Notes: a model not told the origin generated them from the letters alone. A DNA stretch of 64,000 nucleotides from Microvelia longipes (GCA_018340805.1 JACMZG010001863.1:27654786-27718785); one strand, 5' to 3'; positions 35,250 through 48,714 are shown, numbered from the stretch's first letter. Numbers and translations: made by a program.

Positions 35250-35830
35250 TTTAGTTATGGGAAAATCTGTTAATAAAGTGGTGCATAGCGGGTTCGAAGC
35301 CTAGGAATATGGTATAAACCCGTTTCAGAGGTCCCTAATGAACGATTAGAATGAGGTCCCCCAGTTAAGGAAAACAATAGGTTTTTATCCTCAGTTAAGG
35401 ATCAAAAATAGGTTTAGAGAGCCTTTATCACGCCAGAAATGAAGGTCTAACTTTATATATTAGAGACGGTGGGGGGCGAATATAATCGGTCCAGTATGAT
35501 TGGCTAAGAAACTTAAAATAAAAAACCAGAGGAATTTTCAATATTCGAAGTTTAGACCCGAATGAAAGCTCTATGAGTCGATACAAACATCCGGGCCAGG
35601 GATTGAATCTTAGGACTGGCGATTGTTTTTTATACTTACCCTATAAATAAGGGTAAGCATAAAAACTAGGTTAATTTATATTATATAGAAAATAATTTTG
35701 GCACGAAGGTACTATAAACTAAAAACAAAAGAAGATAAGGATCGAGAAATGTATTGCTGAGCAATAAGCAGCAAGCATTCCAAAGGAATATCGCCTCCAG
35801 GAGCGAGAAGTGTTATATTCCAACGCGTTT
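35250..35830 (+). mobile_element. Old RF2 copy
   Basis: AAACCCGTTTCAGAGGTCCC at about 35315 matches the RF2 end segment. CGGGCCAGGGATTGAATCTT near 35610 matches its T-arm segment. GGCACGAAGG and GCATTCCAAAGGAATAT recall RF3. The internal order is heavily rearranged. Confidence 0.45.
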
Positions 35831-35864
35831 TTAAAAATGTACTTTTGTTTTATATGAAAGGGTA

Positions 35865-35995
35865 TGTATATCTCAGGTGATCTTAAACCTGAAATATGAT
35901 TGTTTTTAGGTACCTAAGTGGTTTTTGCTAAGTAGTCTATCTGTATGTGTTATCATCATATCTCGCAGTTGGTTATCGCAGGAATATCTAATACT
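35865..35995 (-). mobile_element. RF1 3' fragment
   Basis: TACCTAAGTGGTTTTTGC, TGTATGTGTTATCATCA and surrounding words are the RF1 3' region reversed. Confidence 0.55.
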
Positions 35996-36267
35996 ATAAG
36001 ACAGACTTTCCTCAATAAATAAATGTTAATAAGAAAATTCGCTATTTAGCAGTAAACAATACAAATCAATAATTTAAACAAACATATGAGGATATACATG
36101 CATGGAAAATCTGTATCTTGCCAAGATGTTAATATTACTAACTACCATTGTTTTCAAGGCACATACATTGGGTTATTAAACAAAAATTTTACATTAAATA
36201 TCTAAATATTATAGCTACTTATGTTCCATTCATACAACGAAACAGGCACATACTTCTCAGCCAGCGC

Positions 36268-36362
36268 AATGGCTGTTGAAGTCATAGCGAAAATATCCTT
36301 CGAGATGTTTATCACCTTTGTTGCCATAACCGTTATCTTGGCTCTCATACGTGTAATATTGA
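36268..36362 (-). pseudogene. Inverted fragment of the repeat-protein coding sequence
   Basis: On the minus strand a frame reads QYYTYESQDNGYGNKGD (about 36362 to 36312). This is almost the same as the N-terminal-block module QYNTYERQDNSYGNQD encoded near 29896-29945. The nucleotide match (AGCCAAGATAACGGTTATGG) is also close. The frame continues with KHLEGYFRYDFNSHCAG and stops at about 36254. It lies about 3.2 kb beyond the gene in opposite orientation. It is either a duplicated and inverted scrap or the last exon remnant of a paralogous gene. Confidence 0.65.
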
Positions 36363-36399
36363 ATAAAATGTTTTAATGAGAAGTTTATCGAATAATTTT

Positions 36400-37035
36400 A
36401 GGAGCAAAGAAACAATGGGAGTAAAAAGTAATTTTTTACCCCCAAGTAAAAATATCCCCCCCCCTTGATAGGAGGGGATATGTTTCCATATTTTGGGAGC
36501 GGTGTACTCTAAATTTTATTTACACTTTTCAAGGGGAGGCAACCCCAAAATTTATAAGAAGGGGCCGAAAAAAATTGGTTCAAAATTAGTTTTAGACCAG
36601 AAGTTGATTCTTTAGAGGGGGGGGGGAACCCCCAAAATTTATAAGGTGGACCCGACCAAAAAGCATATTTTTTTTCTTTGGCTCAAAATCTGTTTCAGGC
36701 AAAAATAAGTTTATTTAGGTGGCATCCCCTAAATTTATGAGTTGGGTCCGACCAAAAATAAAATAACTATACGTATGAAAATAAGAGTATAACAATAATT
36801 AAATTACGTAAACGTCTGGAGGTAAAATCTTGTGTGCACATTGGGAGTAAAATAATATTTATCCCTTGCAATAATAATCTTTTACTTTAGCAATAATTAC
36901 CTCGAAGGCTTTGCCTCGAGAGTTCTACACATGAAATTCGCGGCTTTATCTCTGGAGTTGAAAAGAGTTCCTTTGGCTTTCGCCTTAGGAACGAAGTAAC
37001 TGTTTGGGGAAATTATAGTATTCATTACTCCCTTG
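36400..37035. mobile_element. RF5 copy
   Basis: Diverged units containing CCCCAAAATTTATAAG at about 36540, 36635 and 36728 are the inverse of the tandem units at 18.6 kb. They are flanked by GGGAGTAAAA foldback-type sequence at about 36415 and 36843. A GC-richer hairpin (CTCGAAGGC-TTT-GCCTCGAG) lies at 36901-36920. Poly(G) and poly(C) runs occur at 36456-36464 and 36619-36628. Confidence 0.6.
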
Positions 37036-39236
37036 GTGCATAAATAACTATATAACATTAGAGTATAAAACATACTAGTATGAAAGCATAGCCACCATTT
37101 TAATATAGTATTATAATGGGTACATTACTGCCGGTCTCAAAGAATTATTGACCCTCCACGGCACAAGATGAATAATTTTATTGATCTTTAGTGGAGGGCT
37201 TACCTATCAATTAATAATTGTACTTATATTATGTATGTAAATATAAATAATAAAGGTTATTTAAAAACATATATCTAAAGTAAATACACACTCTAGATTT
37301 GAGTATTTTTTTAGTCAGAGCTTAATGTAAGACTTATTATAATTTAATAAACTGTAACAGCGAAATAAAGAACTTAAAGATTCTGCAACTGTAGAACATT
37401 TTCTTCAACAGTTATCCAACTTCAAAAATATCTGTATTTTATACGCTGGTACTACTTTTTACCTCTTGTGTTTTTATTGCACTCACGTTTTTCACCTTGG
37501 CTTAAAAAGAAATAAAAAAATAAGAAATAAGCGAGATAAAAAAAGAAAGATGGAAAGGCAGTAAAAATAAATAATTTTCCACTTTAAATTATTATAAAGG
37601 GATTAACTCAAGAAAATACAATTATAACAGCATTTCCTGAGCAGTAATTTAACCGAAAGGGAGGTCGGTTTACCCCAAGGGCTCGGTTTTAAAGCCTCTC
37701 ATCTTTCGTTTGCTCTCGATCCTTCGCTCTCAAAATTAAAAGCAAGAGATATAGATTGCCCTCAAGGAGAGATGAGAATGAAGAAAACTAATTGTAAACA
37801 TTATGAGGACAGATTGTAAGAGTTGGTTTTCATTTCATCTAAACTCAACGTTTCATTTGATAACTCGATTAATTTCTGTCTCAGGATTTTTTTCCCTGAG
37901 TAACGTCCTCTTTTTCTTTAGAATTTTCTTACCAAGGTTATCTAGACTTAGTTTTACAGCTTGAAACCTCTTTGAAAGCACCTCGTGATAGAAAGTGGGT
38001 GTCGGGTATGGTTTTTATTTCTCGGCAACTCACTCCAATCCTTTCTCACTAAAGTTGCCTTCCCTTCTAATTACCGGACTTACTCTTCAAAATCTTTAAG
38101 CCCCCCCCCCCTAATCCCAAACAACTTTTTTCCATCTCATTCTTGCTCTATGAGAAATCTAGCTCTACTTCTTCACAGAATCATTACGAAAAAAACACTC
38201 CTCCTCTAAAAACAATTTTATTTTTACCCTTCTCCTATAATACTCTTTGAAAACCCACTCTATCTCACTCGGATGAAAAGTATAAAATTTTACTTAACCA
38301 CAAAAACCTGATAAGAAAAAATTTAAAAGAAAAGCGTTTGAAGAAAATAAGTGAGTTTAAAAAATATACCCCCATATAAAAACTCACCCTTGAAAAGCAA
38401 ACTCTTGAATTGATTCGACCTACTTTAGAAATCAATTGGTTTCGTTCAAGTCGTTTTCAACTCAATTCTCTATTTAAAACTTCTTTCCGAAAAAAGAACT
38501 TGCAAGTTTTCAGGCTGATGACAGTGCTGAAAGTTAAAAAGTCGTATTATACAAAGAGATTTTAATTCGGTTGACTATATTGAAACCTAACTAAAATTAG
38601 TCAATACAATAAATATATGTATGTAAATAATAACAAGAAAACGCGCTCTCTCGATGACTTAACACAATAAGAATGACTAGAAAATATTATTTCTGTTTAT
38701 TTGTTAGGTCTTTTTAATTATAATAATTACACTTAAATTGTTTAAAATTAAGAGCGTGGTTTGTTTATAATTCAAAATTTAATAGACAAGGAAAAAATTG
38801 ACACACAAAAAGCCAGAAAAGGATTCAAAAGAAAATACTTACCTTCCTTAATAAACTATTGATTTAAAGAACTTACACACGCAACTACATCTAAACGTCT
38901 TATAACTTTATTTATACATCGTAATTACTGCCTAACAGTATAGCAATTAACCTAATCGTTTTATTAGAATAGAAGCATTAGGAAATATACAAACATCAAA
39001 ATTTCTTAGTACCCAATGAGCTGATCTAAAGAAAATAAGAACTAAAGTATTAATAATTTCTTATTGTTAATAATTTGACAGATTAAGCAGAGCAAAGCAA
39101 AACATATATGTTGATAAGTATTATTTTTATTGTTGCAAGCCATTCTGTGATGTATTTAGCTTACTATCATCAGGGCTCCATCATCGCGTTAGCCTTGTTC
39201 CTTAGGATTTCTCTTTTAGTAGTTTTGTATTAGAAA
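37036..39236. other. Unassigned AT-rich stretch
   Basis: No gene or repeat family is supported. A poly(C) run lies at 38101-38111, and purine/pyrimidine-biased sequence runs through 37500-38500. The 74-codon frame at 37985-38209 is Ser/Pro/Leu-rich low complexity. Confidence 0.45.
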
Positions 39237-39410
39237 ATTTAGGTCTTCCGGTGGGGACCGCGTCGCTATAGATGAAGAATCCGACGTTTAACTTCTACAG
39301 GCATGTTCAGGGATGTAGGACATCATGGATAAAAAACACAATGCTCTACAAATGTGAATTGAAGATTAATATTATTTTAGTTTTATGACATTTATTTATC
39401 TTATTTAACA
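39237..39410 (-). repeat. Retroelement-like tail with CGACGTTT motif
   Basis: 39237-39289 is the reverse complement of 2007-2060. The sequence after it (ACTTCTACAGGCATGTTCAG ... GGACATCATGG) resembles 45405-45440, so the repeated unit extends beyond the first match. Confidence 0.45.
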
Positions 39411-39775
39411 CGATATAATTGTGCGAGAGACAATGTAGAAAGAAAGTAACAAGCAAAATGCAATGCTACATCTAGGAACAGTTCCATGATTTGACATTTG
39501 TCATCATTGATGGCTTCACATAATGTTGTCCCCCTCTGTTTCGTTTCCTCTAACTCATCAAGACTTCGACAGTTCCTGAACTCATTCTGACTTCCAATTA
39601 AATTTCCGAAAAATAATGTGAATTATTATTTGTGTGTTCTCTTCTCGCCATCATGCTTGGCGAGAATGGTAGTATCATTTGATACTACGGAGTTTTTCAA
39701 AACATAAAGAGTTGACAAAATATAATTGTGCGCGAGAGACACCTAGGAAATGTATGACAAATGTCGACTAAAGAA
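39410..39775 (+). mobile_element. RF4 copies next to a microsatellite
   Basis: One RF4 copy covers 39410-39640 (CACGATATAATTGTGCGAG ... CATCATTGATGGCTTCACA ... GTTTCGTTTCC). A second start (GAGTTGACAAAATATAATTG) at about 39710 runs only to 39775, where the (TA)n tract begins. Confidence 0.7.
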
Positions 39776-39779
39776 ACCT

Positions 39780-40014
<235 letters not shown>

Positions 40015-40540
40015 CAAGCAATGATCATTTATCAAAAATAAGAATACATTTATATATGTGTTTCTTAATTTAAAATAATATTTTATTTAGAGGTAATATT
40101 TTTTTAGAATCATAAATTTGCCAATTAATGAATTGAATATAATATGAAAACAAAGTTTAAACTAAGTACTCGGCAGATATTTAAATTAAAGATTAGAATT
40201 GCTTTCCTTTTACTTATCTTTTATACTTTTTTTAAACTTCTAATTCTGATTTTTTTTATAAACTTTAAAATAAAGAATCAAATTCCCCGAGGATTAATTA
40301 GAAAATAAAATCAAGAGCAAAAAGTACAAAAAAATATTCAAGCGGAAAAAAGGCAGAGAAGCAAAAAAAGAAAATTAACTCTTAAAAATCAGTTTTGATT
40401 CTTTTTGAAGTGCTGTAGGGCATTTTTAAAAGTTAATGGATGAGGCATTCCAAATACTAATAGTGAACTTCTTTCTTATTAAGCATAATAAATTAATAGA
40501 TGCGTGAGTACAATCACTGTATTGCGTTTGTTACAAGTCT

Positions 40541-40615
40541 TTATAAAGTCATTAAAACTGTATTAATTCTAAAACTTGTATTAACTCTAACACTTGTATT
40601 AACGCTAATGCAAGT
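40541..40615 (+). repeat. Short tandem repeat, about 18 bp
   Basis: Four imperfect units of AACTGTATTAATTCTAA / AACTTGTATTAACTCTA. Confidence 0.7.
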
Positions 40616-40639
40616 AGCGAATTATTTTATTACTATAAC

Positions 40640-41428
40640 ATATCCGGTACGGGGTACTTCAGATCTTTTTTCAAAACATTGCAATTACCTCCCTAAATTG
40701 AACTCGCTTCGCTTGACCTCAGAATATACAACTCGCAAAATTTATACTACAACACGTCTTCGGACTCGCTTAGCTCGTCCAAATACTCGACGTAGGTAGT
40801 AATTACGTTAGTTTTATTCCCAACGGTTACCCATTGAGACATTGACCTCGCTTGATGCTACTTAACTTTCATGATCCAACAAAAACCGTCAACTTGTCAC
40901 ATTAAAACAAAACTTAGCATAATAATTATTTGTGACGTAAGGTGGTGACAATTGTACCAAATTTCAGCTCTATTGGATTAGTTTCATATTTTTTTGCTAT
41001 TTTTTAAAAAATGTAAACAAGTCATTCAATAAAAATTAAACTAACAGTGATGAAACTTTGGCACATATCTTGGTCTTAAATATAAGACTTTATGTGTGCC
41101 AAATGTTAAACTAGTCAACAAAATTTTTCGCCATTTATGTTTTAGAAAGTTTTGAGTCCATATTGCGGATTAGTGCTGTCATAAAAATATTTTCCGGATA
41201 GCACAACCAGATTTAAAGATTGATTTTTGTATCAAGTTTCAACACTCTAGCATAAATTCACTGGGAGATACAATGATAATAGTCACACATACCCACACAC
41301 ACACACACACACAGATAACTTTGTAATTCTGTCTACATAATTCTGGTGACATACCCGTTTCGGATTTTCTTTTGCAAGCACAATACTTTCCCTATATGCC
41401 TACAGTATAAAACTAAGAAAAGAAAAAA
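40640..41428 (+). mobile_element. RF1, near full length
   Basis: It starts CCGGTACGGGGTACTTCAG. It has the CGCTTCGCTTG and CGTCTTCGGACTCGC blocks, TTTATTCCCAACGGTTACCC, GATGCTACTTAACTTTCATG and a (CA) tract at about 41286-41312. It ends near TACAGTATAAAACTAAGAAAAG at 41428. An opposed copy lies only 270 bases away. Confidence 0.85.
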
Positions 41429-41694
41429 TGTTAAAAGAATAAACACTATGAATTCATAGATAAAGGATATGTACATTGTACATGTATATAAAAATTTGTA
41501 TATAAAAAATGGTTGGGGGAGGGGAAGGGATATGGTTTATTACATTTTGAGTTTTATAAGATTTTCGAAAATTAAGGCATTATTAAAAGGTATAAAACGA
41601 AACATTACAAATCATTAGGTTAGGTTTTATTATTTGTATTATACGAATTATTAGGTTAAAAAAAACTTTTATTATTTATATTAAAGCCCCCATT

Positions 41695-42305
41695 TCTACC
41701 AGAGGTATACAGGAAAAATATTGTGTTTGCAATGAAATGCCAAATCCTAGATTTTACCTGAATCATCTATTATGGGTGTTTATAAAACCTCCTAAATTGT
41801 TTCCATAAAGTTGTATGTCTATATTTGTGTGTGTAAATTATCATCGTAACTTCTAGGGTATTTATACAAGAGAGTTGAACATGGTACAAAAGTCAATCAT
41901 TAGGTTTAGTGGGGCAATTTGAGAAATATTTTTTATGACGTCATTAACAGTCAAAAATTTAAAAATAAGAAATAAAAGATAAAACGCGAAAAAATTGATA
42001 GGACTGTTTCGAAATTTGGCATAATGTACTAGGTTTTATATTACTATAAGCATGCAATATAATTTTAAAATCTAAAAATAAGGAAAAATATCCAATAGAG
42101 TTTAAATTTGACACATTTTTATACCTGTATATAATAATTGAGTATACTAAGTTATATTAAAAAACGGCTATATCAACGATTTATATGGAATCACTAATGT
42201 CAAGTAGCATCGAGCGAGATCAGTACCTGATAGGTGAACGCTGCGAATAAACCGGACGCTTTTACTGTCTGAAGTAGTTCCGAGGTATCCGTACCCAAAT
42301 TTTTT
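41695..42305 (-). mobile_element. RF1 copy, opposed to the previous one
   Basis: Reversed RF1 with AGAGAGTTGAACATGGTAC, TGACGTCA (41936-41943) and AGTAGCATCGAGCGAGATCAG, ending TTCCGAGGTATCCGTACCC. The pair forms a large imperfect inverted repeat, about 0.6-0.8 kb per arm. Confidence 0.8.
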
Positions 42306-43057
42306 TGTGTCTTGTAAAGCTAATCAAAAATTATACCCAGCGAGAGACATATTAACCACACAGACAGTTAGCATCTGTAAAGTTAAAGCCTTTAAAGAAA
42401 ATCAATATCATTTTTCAAATTATTAAATTATCCTAAAAAATATAATAATTAGTTTTAATTACATTCAGTTTTCAATTTGTTAATAAAAAATAATTAATTA
42501 AATATCAATTTTTGAATTAATTCAGTTTGTAAATATTAACAGTATAATTTGCAACATGATATTTTAATTGCATTTTAAAAATTTATACAAAATTGAAAAA
42601 TTCTCCAACATTATATAGTTTATTTTTTTATTAAATAAATTTTTGCTGAAAATAATTTTTATAATCTGTAGTGAATTTCCAAAGAAAAATGAGCAAACGA
42701 GATTAAAGTCATATAGAGAAGAGAAGTGGGATTCCTGAATGTTATACCAAATTATTTTAGTACTAAGTCATAAGTAAGATTCATTTAAGACAAGATTAAG
42801 TACAGGACAAGTTTAAGACAAATACAAGACAAGATTAAGATTAAGTAATATTCATCTAAAACAAGAGGCATTCGGATTCTTGGCCGCACCGCTGCTTCGG
42901 CGCTGGGAGCCGCTTAGCAGACCACACGGTTATTGTTTAATATCAGATTGTCATATTAACAATCTAAATATATGGCTTACTGCCACGATATACCCGAATT
43001 TTGAATGTATTAGTCAAAAAACGTAATTTGTTTACATTATATTACACATGCATGTTA

Positions 43058-43141
<84 letters not shown>

Positions 43142-44029
43142 TAATTATATATACATATATTTATTTATTTATTTATACATGTCCTTAATAGACAAAAATA
43201 CCTCTCCTCACTGCATATAACCTACAATTAATTTTACGATATATTATTGATTTTTAAATTAAAATTTACTCTGCTATACCAACATAGGTAACATGTAAAT
43301 AACTAATATAACGCCAGTAATATTATATAAAGTTAAGAATAAACGGTAATAATAATAAGTCGAAGAAAAACTCCAAAAAGCTATAAATGATATACACAGC
43401 TCAGTAAAAAGTTTCTAAAAACTTTCTTTTAATAACTACATTCATGCGAAAAAAACCTAAATAGAACACTAATTCAAAATACAAACAGGAAAGTACTATT
43501 AAAACAAATAAATGAACTGTTAACTTTATTTCTATTAAACATTTCAATTACTTTAACATGTGGCTAAGTTAATAATACATGAACTTTTTAACAAGGAAGT
43601 TGTGTAAGTGGTAAAAAAGACACGGCAATTGCGGTACATTAGCGTATTGTATAAGTATTACAATTGTAACGCTAAGAGACCAATTACATAAAGATGGTTT
43701 TTGAGATTGTTATTTTACGATTTACCGTTTTGTTTACTTCTGTTTTTCTCGAAAGAAAATAAACTTTTCTTATTCCTTTTAATAAAGTAAAAGGTGAAAA
43801 TAATTCTTAAGCGGAAAATACTTTCTGATTGTACTTTGCTTGTTTTTTATATTCTGTCATTGTATTTTTATTCAACAGAGCAGGAAATTGTTACAACCGG
43901 TTTATGAAGAAACGATTCTTATTTCAGCTTAATTTAGGAAGGAAAATCTTTAAATCTTAGTTTATTTAGAGAAATGTGAGAGATAATTTTATTTAAGTCT
44001 GGTATCGAAGCGGAATTATTAATGTAACT
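42306..44029. other. AT-rich stretch with a microsatellite
   Basis: (TA)n at about 43061-43150. A GC-richer patch at 42880-42945 (GCACCGCTGCTTCGGCGCTG) has no second copy here. No gene is supported. Confidence 0.45.
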
Positions 44030-44750
44030 TACCTTCTATTAAAGGTATGTAGAAAATGTATAGTGTTCGCCAAAAAAGAAGAGTCATGTTAAATCAGAGT
44101 CTCATATAGTTTTATTTATTGTTTTAGGTTTACTGAATAAAGAATATCTTATTCTCGTCGTTACAAACTAAACAGTTCAAAACTAAAAATTTGTAAATCA
44201 TTGTTTTGGTAATTATGGCATTAACTGGGTTTTTGATGAACGTTTGGCTTATAGTATTATTTATAAAACTGCGCAAAACACAATGCATGTAAAGAAAATT
44301 CGGTTTTCTCGTCTTAATACATCTTGTTACTGTGACTGTAAGTGTAAGTCTTTATAATAATAGTTCAATGATTACTTGTTAGGGATAATAAAGATACTGC
44401 TTTATTCTTACGGAATGATTTATTCATACTTTACGATATTTCGCTTGTTTTTCCAAGCATATTCATGTAAATTATTTGAAATCAAGCGAAATATCGAAAA
44501 GCATTAATAAATATTTTAATAACAAGAAATCATTTAATATATCTTGTACAAATCTCTGAAGCTTGTAGACGTAAAATCAAATAACCAATTTTTCCTTTTC
44601 CGCAAAAATATCCATATTCTCTATTAAGGACATAAAGCAGACAACTCAGAGAACTGTTGCAGACAACCTCTACAACAGTATTGATGGCGCAAGCCGAAAG
44701 AGGCTCTGCTATTTAATTAAAGATATTCTTTTAGAAAATATGGAATATGT
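44030..44750 (-). repeat. Diverged RF1-like sequence and a hairpin
   Basis: TAAAGGTATGTAGAAAATGTATAGTG at the left recalls the reversed RF1 end but decays quickly. At 44427-44496, GATATTTCGCTTG pairs with CAAGCGAAATATC, a 13-bp stem with a loop of about 45 bases. It shares the ATATTTCGC word with the inverted repeat at 21.4-21.7 kb. Confidence 0.4.
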
Positions 44751-45285
44751 AATTTGATCAGTTACACTTGCTGAGGGCTTTATTTATGAGTTGTTAATCC
44801 GCAATAATGACTCAGCGAAAATTTCGAAACTCATAAACCGCGGAAAAATGATGGTATCGGATTGAGATTCAGCAGGCATGTGGCCATGTATAAGAGTAAC
44901 TTATGTGCTAAGTTTTAACTTATTATCAACATTAGTTTAATGTTTATCGAATTACTTGTGTACGTTTATTAAAAAATTGTAAAAAATCAGAAAATGATCC
45001 AATTGAGTTTAAATTTGGCACGAGCGTGTACCTTTACTTAGTAAATAAGTACACTAAGTTTCGTTTCAATACCACTAGTATATCCATTACTATTGTTGGA
45101 TCATAAAAATTAAGCAGCATTGAGCGTGGTCAATGCTGTTTGGGTGATCGCTGAGAATAAAACGGATGCATGCACTACCTGAGGACGAGCGAAGCGAGTC
45201 CGAAGCAGAGAAGATGAGCGTAGCGAATCCGATCTGATGAAAAAATGTTCCGACGTACCCCGAACCCGATTTTTTAAGATCATAA
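44751..45285 (-). mobile_element. RF1 copy lacking its 3' end
   Basis: Reversed RF1 from AATAATGACTCAGCGAAAATT through AAGCAGCATTGAGCGTGGTC and GAGGACGAGCGAAGCGAGTC, ending CGTACCCCGAACCCG. Confidence 0.8.
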
Positions 45286-47640
45286 GATCAAAATACAATC
45301 AAAATGCATTAATGTAATTTCCTGTGTTTTTATTAATGGAAAAAATAATTATTATTAATATTATTACTATCTTATAAGAAATCCGAAGCGTAGTAACGAG
45401 AATCACTTCTAGACGTGTTCAGAGAGGAAGGACATTTGAATAAAGTAAAATTTCATGTCATATTTATATGATTTTATGCAAATTATAGGTATATGTATAT
45501 TATTTTCTTAAATAGAATTAACAACTGTGAAAAACGTGACAAGAAAGAATTTCTTTTGAAAGATTATGGGAGATAAATGAAAAGCATTTCTATTGGTCAG
45601 TTTAGAATTTTGGATAAAACGAACAGGAGCGCTGGTTTAAAAAAATTAGATCTAATTTTATCCAGATCTAACTTAACTGAGACAGGAATTTAATTAAATA
45701 TCTACTCTGTCAAAACGGCAAATAAATTGATCCTAATAATACGCTATATAATGAATTTGGCATCAGATGAAACGGCGATAATCCATAAACCGAGTGTTTA
45801 TACAGTACTTCATTTATACTTATAAGTCAGGTTATAATAGTTCTATTATTTTACGACATGGATATTTTAAAAGAATGTTGCTTCAAATCGAAACCCATAT
45901 AAGGCCAAACATAAACAAGCCGCTAAGCATTAAAGAGTCTAAGATCCCAATTAATTGAGTCTCTGCTTCCCCTGTTTACTTCGTTATAGAGTCATTTATT
46001 TTACATAATAAAATAAATTGTTTTTTTATGCCTTAAAAAATAAGTATGATAAGTATGACTTAATGAATAAGTAGTAATAGTAAATGAATTTTAAAAATAT
46101 TAAAATTACCTCTTATTCAGCAAGTTAATCAATTTAAATTTAGCTATACCTGGAACAAAAATAAGAAAAATATCTTTATAAACAATAAATGAATTATTTA
46201 TTATATATGAGATTCTTATAATTTATTCATGATTTAATCAAGTATTTTTAAGATTAAATAATAAATAAGAAGAACACGTTATGTACAAGAGGTAGGGATT
46301 ATTTTGTAAGGTATCGTAATATAGTGAGAAAAATATTTATTTCATTATATTAACGCCGAAACAAAATATCGTCATTTAGTAAAACGATAGTTATTAAGTA
46401 CTAATTTTCCCAGTATATTTCGTTTTTTATTAGGCCTTAATCAATAAAATATAAATTTCTTTTTAAATAAAGGAAGAGAAAGGCTGAAAATATTTTTTTA
46501 TGTTTTATTACTGCAGATTACGATCAGATTATAGGATAATGAAATCAAAATTTAATTCCTTCAAACCAATTCAAACAAGACAGATTTTAAATATCTGTCA
46601 ATTAGTGGTTTGTTTCTACCTTAAGTCTAAATATTTATCAGCAAAATCTGCATGAGAGTTACTAATTTCTTTTTAATTTTAAAAGGGCCATTAATTTTTA
46701 GGATTGATAATAACGATTATTATGGTTAATTTGTGGTTTAAAATTTGTTTTTTAAAGGTTATTGATCCATTTTTTGGGGGGGCGTAGTTTGGAACCCTGA
46801 TTCTTGTCTGTGGCCACTCTAAAACAAGTTAACTCGTTACTCTGGTTTGGCAGCTTCCTGATTTTTCTTTTTTAAATTAAATGACTAAAGGCTTGAACTT
46901 GAATTAGGTTTGAGCCAGCGGACATTTACAGTAAATAATTTAAGATAAAATATCTTAACTAGTTTATAACAAATTACTTATTTTTAATTTCGACAGGCCT
47001 GGCCAAAAATATGGACCGTTTCCGGCCGTTTTATTAACTAGTCGATTTATATAATTTTGACCGATCATTGGGTCAAAATTATATATATATATTTAATATT
47101 TTTACATAAATATATGTATATATATATATACATATATATTAAATTATACATATTTATGGAGGGTACTTCAGAGAAGAACTTCGCAATACAGTTTCAGCCT
47201 TCTAATATTAGTCCTTGAGTATAATAATATTTACGGATATTTTGTTAAAAGTAAAAGTTTTAATTTCTATACTGCAATGGGTTCTTTATGAATAAAAGTT
47301 TGTTCGGGTTTTGTCAGGCCTTCACCTACAACATTTTAAATTTATAGATATCTTGTAAACAGTAATTAAAGAGAAATTATGTATCACCTAGCAAGTAAGC
47401 AACGTTGCTACAACGTTGCTAACTTCCATTGATAGAAGATAGAAGCGTTCTATGTTATGAGTCCAAAAGTAAGGATTTTGTGTCTAATCCTGGCAGAAAA
47501 ATATTTTACTAGCTCCTAACTATAGGTTCAACAATTTTTTACGTTATCTAATTGAATCGAATAATGGTACTCAGGTTAACAGGTTAGCATCCAATATAAT
47601 TAAATTAAAATTTATTTTACATAATAAATGTTACAAATAA
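45286..47640. other. AT-rich stretch, few features
   Basis: A fragment at 45370-45440 resembles the tail at 39290-39340. (TA)-rich palindromic sequence lies at 47081-47146. A repeated palindrome (AGCAACGTTGCT, then CAACGTTGCT) lies at 47399-47422. A poly(G) run sits near 46775. No gene is supported. Confidence 0.45.
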
Positions 47641-47642
47641 AA

Positions 47643-48335
47643 AACGGGTACGGGATACCTCGGAACTTTTTCTGATCACATCGGATTCGCTACGCTCATA
47701 CTCGCTACTTCTGACTCGCTCTCAGAAACATACAAGTCGTTAAATTTATACACAACACGTCTACGGACTCGCTTCGCTTGTCCTCAGATAGTAAATACAT
47801 CCTTTTTATTCCAACGGTCACCCCTCCCCTCCAGGCACTGCCCACGCTTGATGCTACTTAAATTTCATGATAGAACAAAATTCATAGATATGCTTCTCGT
47901 ATTAAAACGAAACATGATGTACTTATTTATTACGACAAGGTATACACTTTACAATTTAAAAAAAAAACGTACACAAGTTCCTATATAATGAAATGAAACT
48001 TGGCACATATGTTAGTCTTGTACATGACTACATGCGTTCAAATCTCTATCCGATTGGATAATTTTCTCGCGTGCTATAATTTTTCAAAAATTATTTACGT
48101 CATGAAAATGATAGCAATAATAGCTGGGGATAGCACAACTACACCTATAGACTAATTATTGTACAAAGTTTCAACTCTTTAGCATGAATACACTACTAGT
48201 CACGATGATAGGGTATTCATCACATAAACACAGACAGACAACTTAGTGAAAACTACATAAAAGGCCTGTGTAAAAACACTAAAACGAATTATTCCGGTTT
48301 TCACAAATACAAAACTTTTCATGAGGAAAAGTAAA
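47643..48335 (+). mobile_element. RF1, near full length
   Basis: Head ACGGGTACGGGATACCTCGG to end ATGAGGAAAAGT. The short terminal inversion ACTTTTTCT/GAGGAAAAGT and the internal TTTACGTCATGAAAATG (a decayed CRE site) are visible. Confidence 0.85.
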
Positions 48336-48714
48336 CATCACCTAAAATGCAGTAAATCGAGGCAAAAAGTCTAATTTACCAACTTATGATATACTAACAA
48401 CAATAATAATAGTAATTAATTTCATTTCTTTTATTTAAGCATAATTTTTTTTAAATATTTTTATATGTATATTAATTTTACAGAGATAATAGAGTTATTA
48501 TTAAAAGCAAGTAATCTACTATAAATGCATGCTTAATATCATTTAATCAGCTTATCATATTACAATATATTTGTTATAATAACCAAATATTAATAGGATG
48601 TATTATTTACTAAAATATTCATAACATTATAATTATATAATTATTACAATTTTTTCATTAAATTATAAAAACATAATTATACATATCATTTGATAGAACC
48701 TAGTTTTGACAAAC
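48336..48714. other. AT-rich spacer
   Basis: Nothing supported beyond simple AT-rich sequence. Confidence 0.45.
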
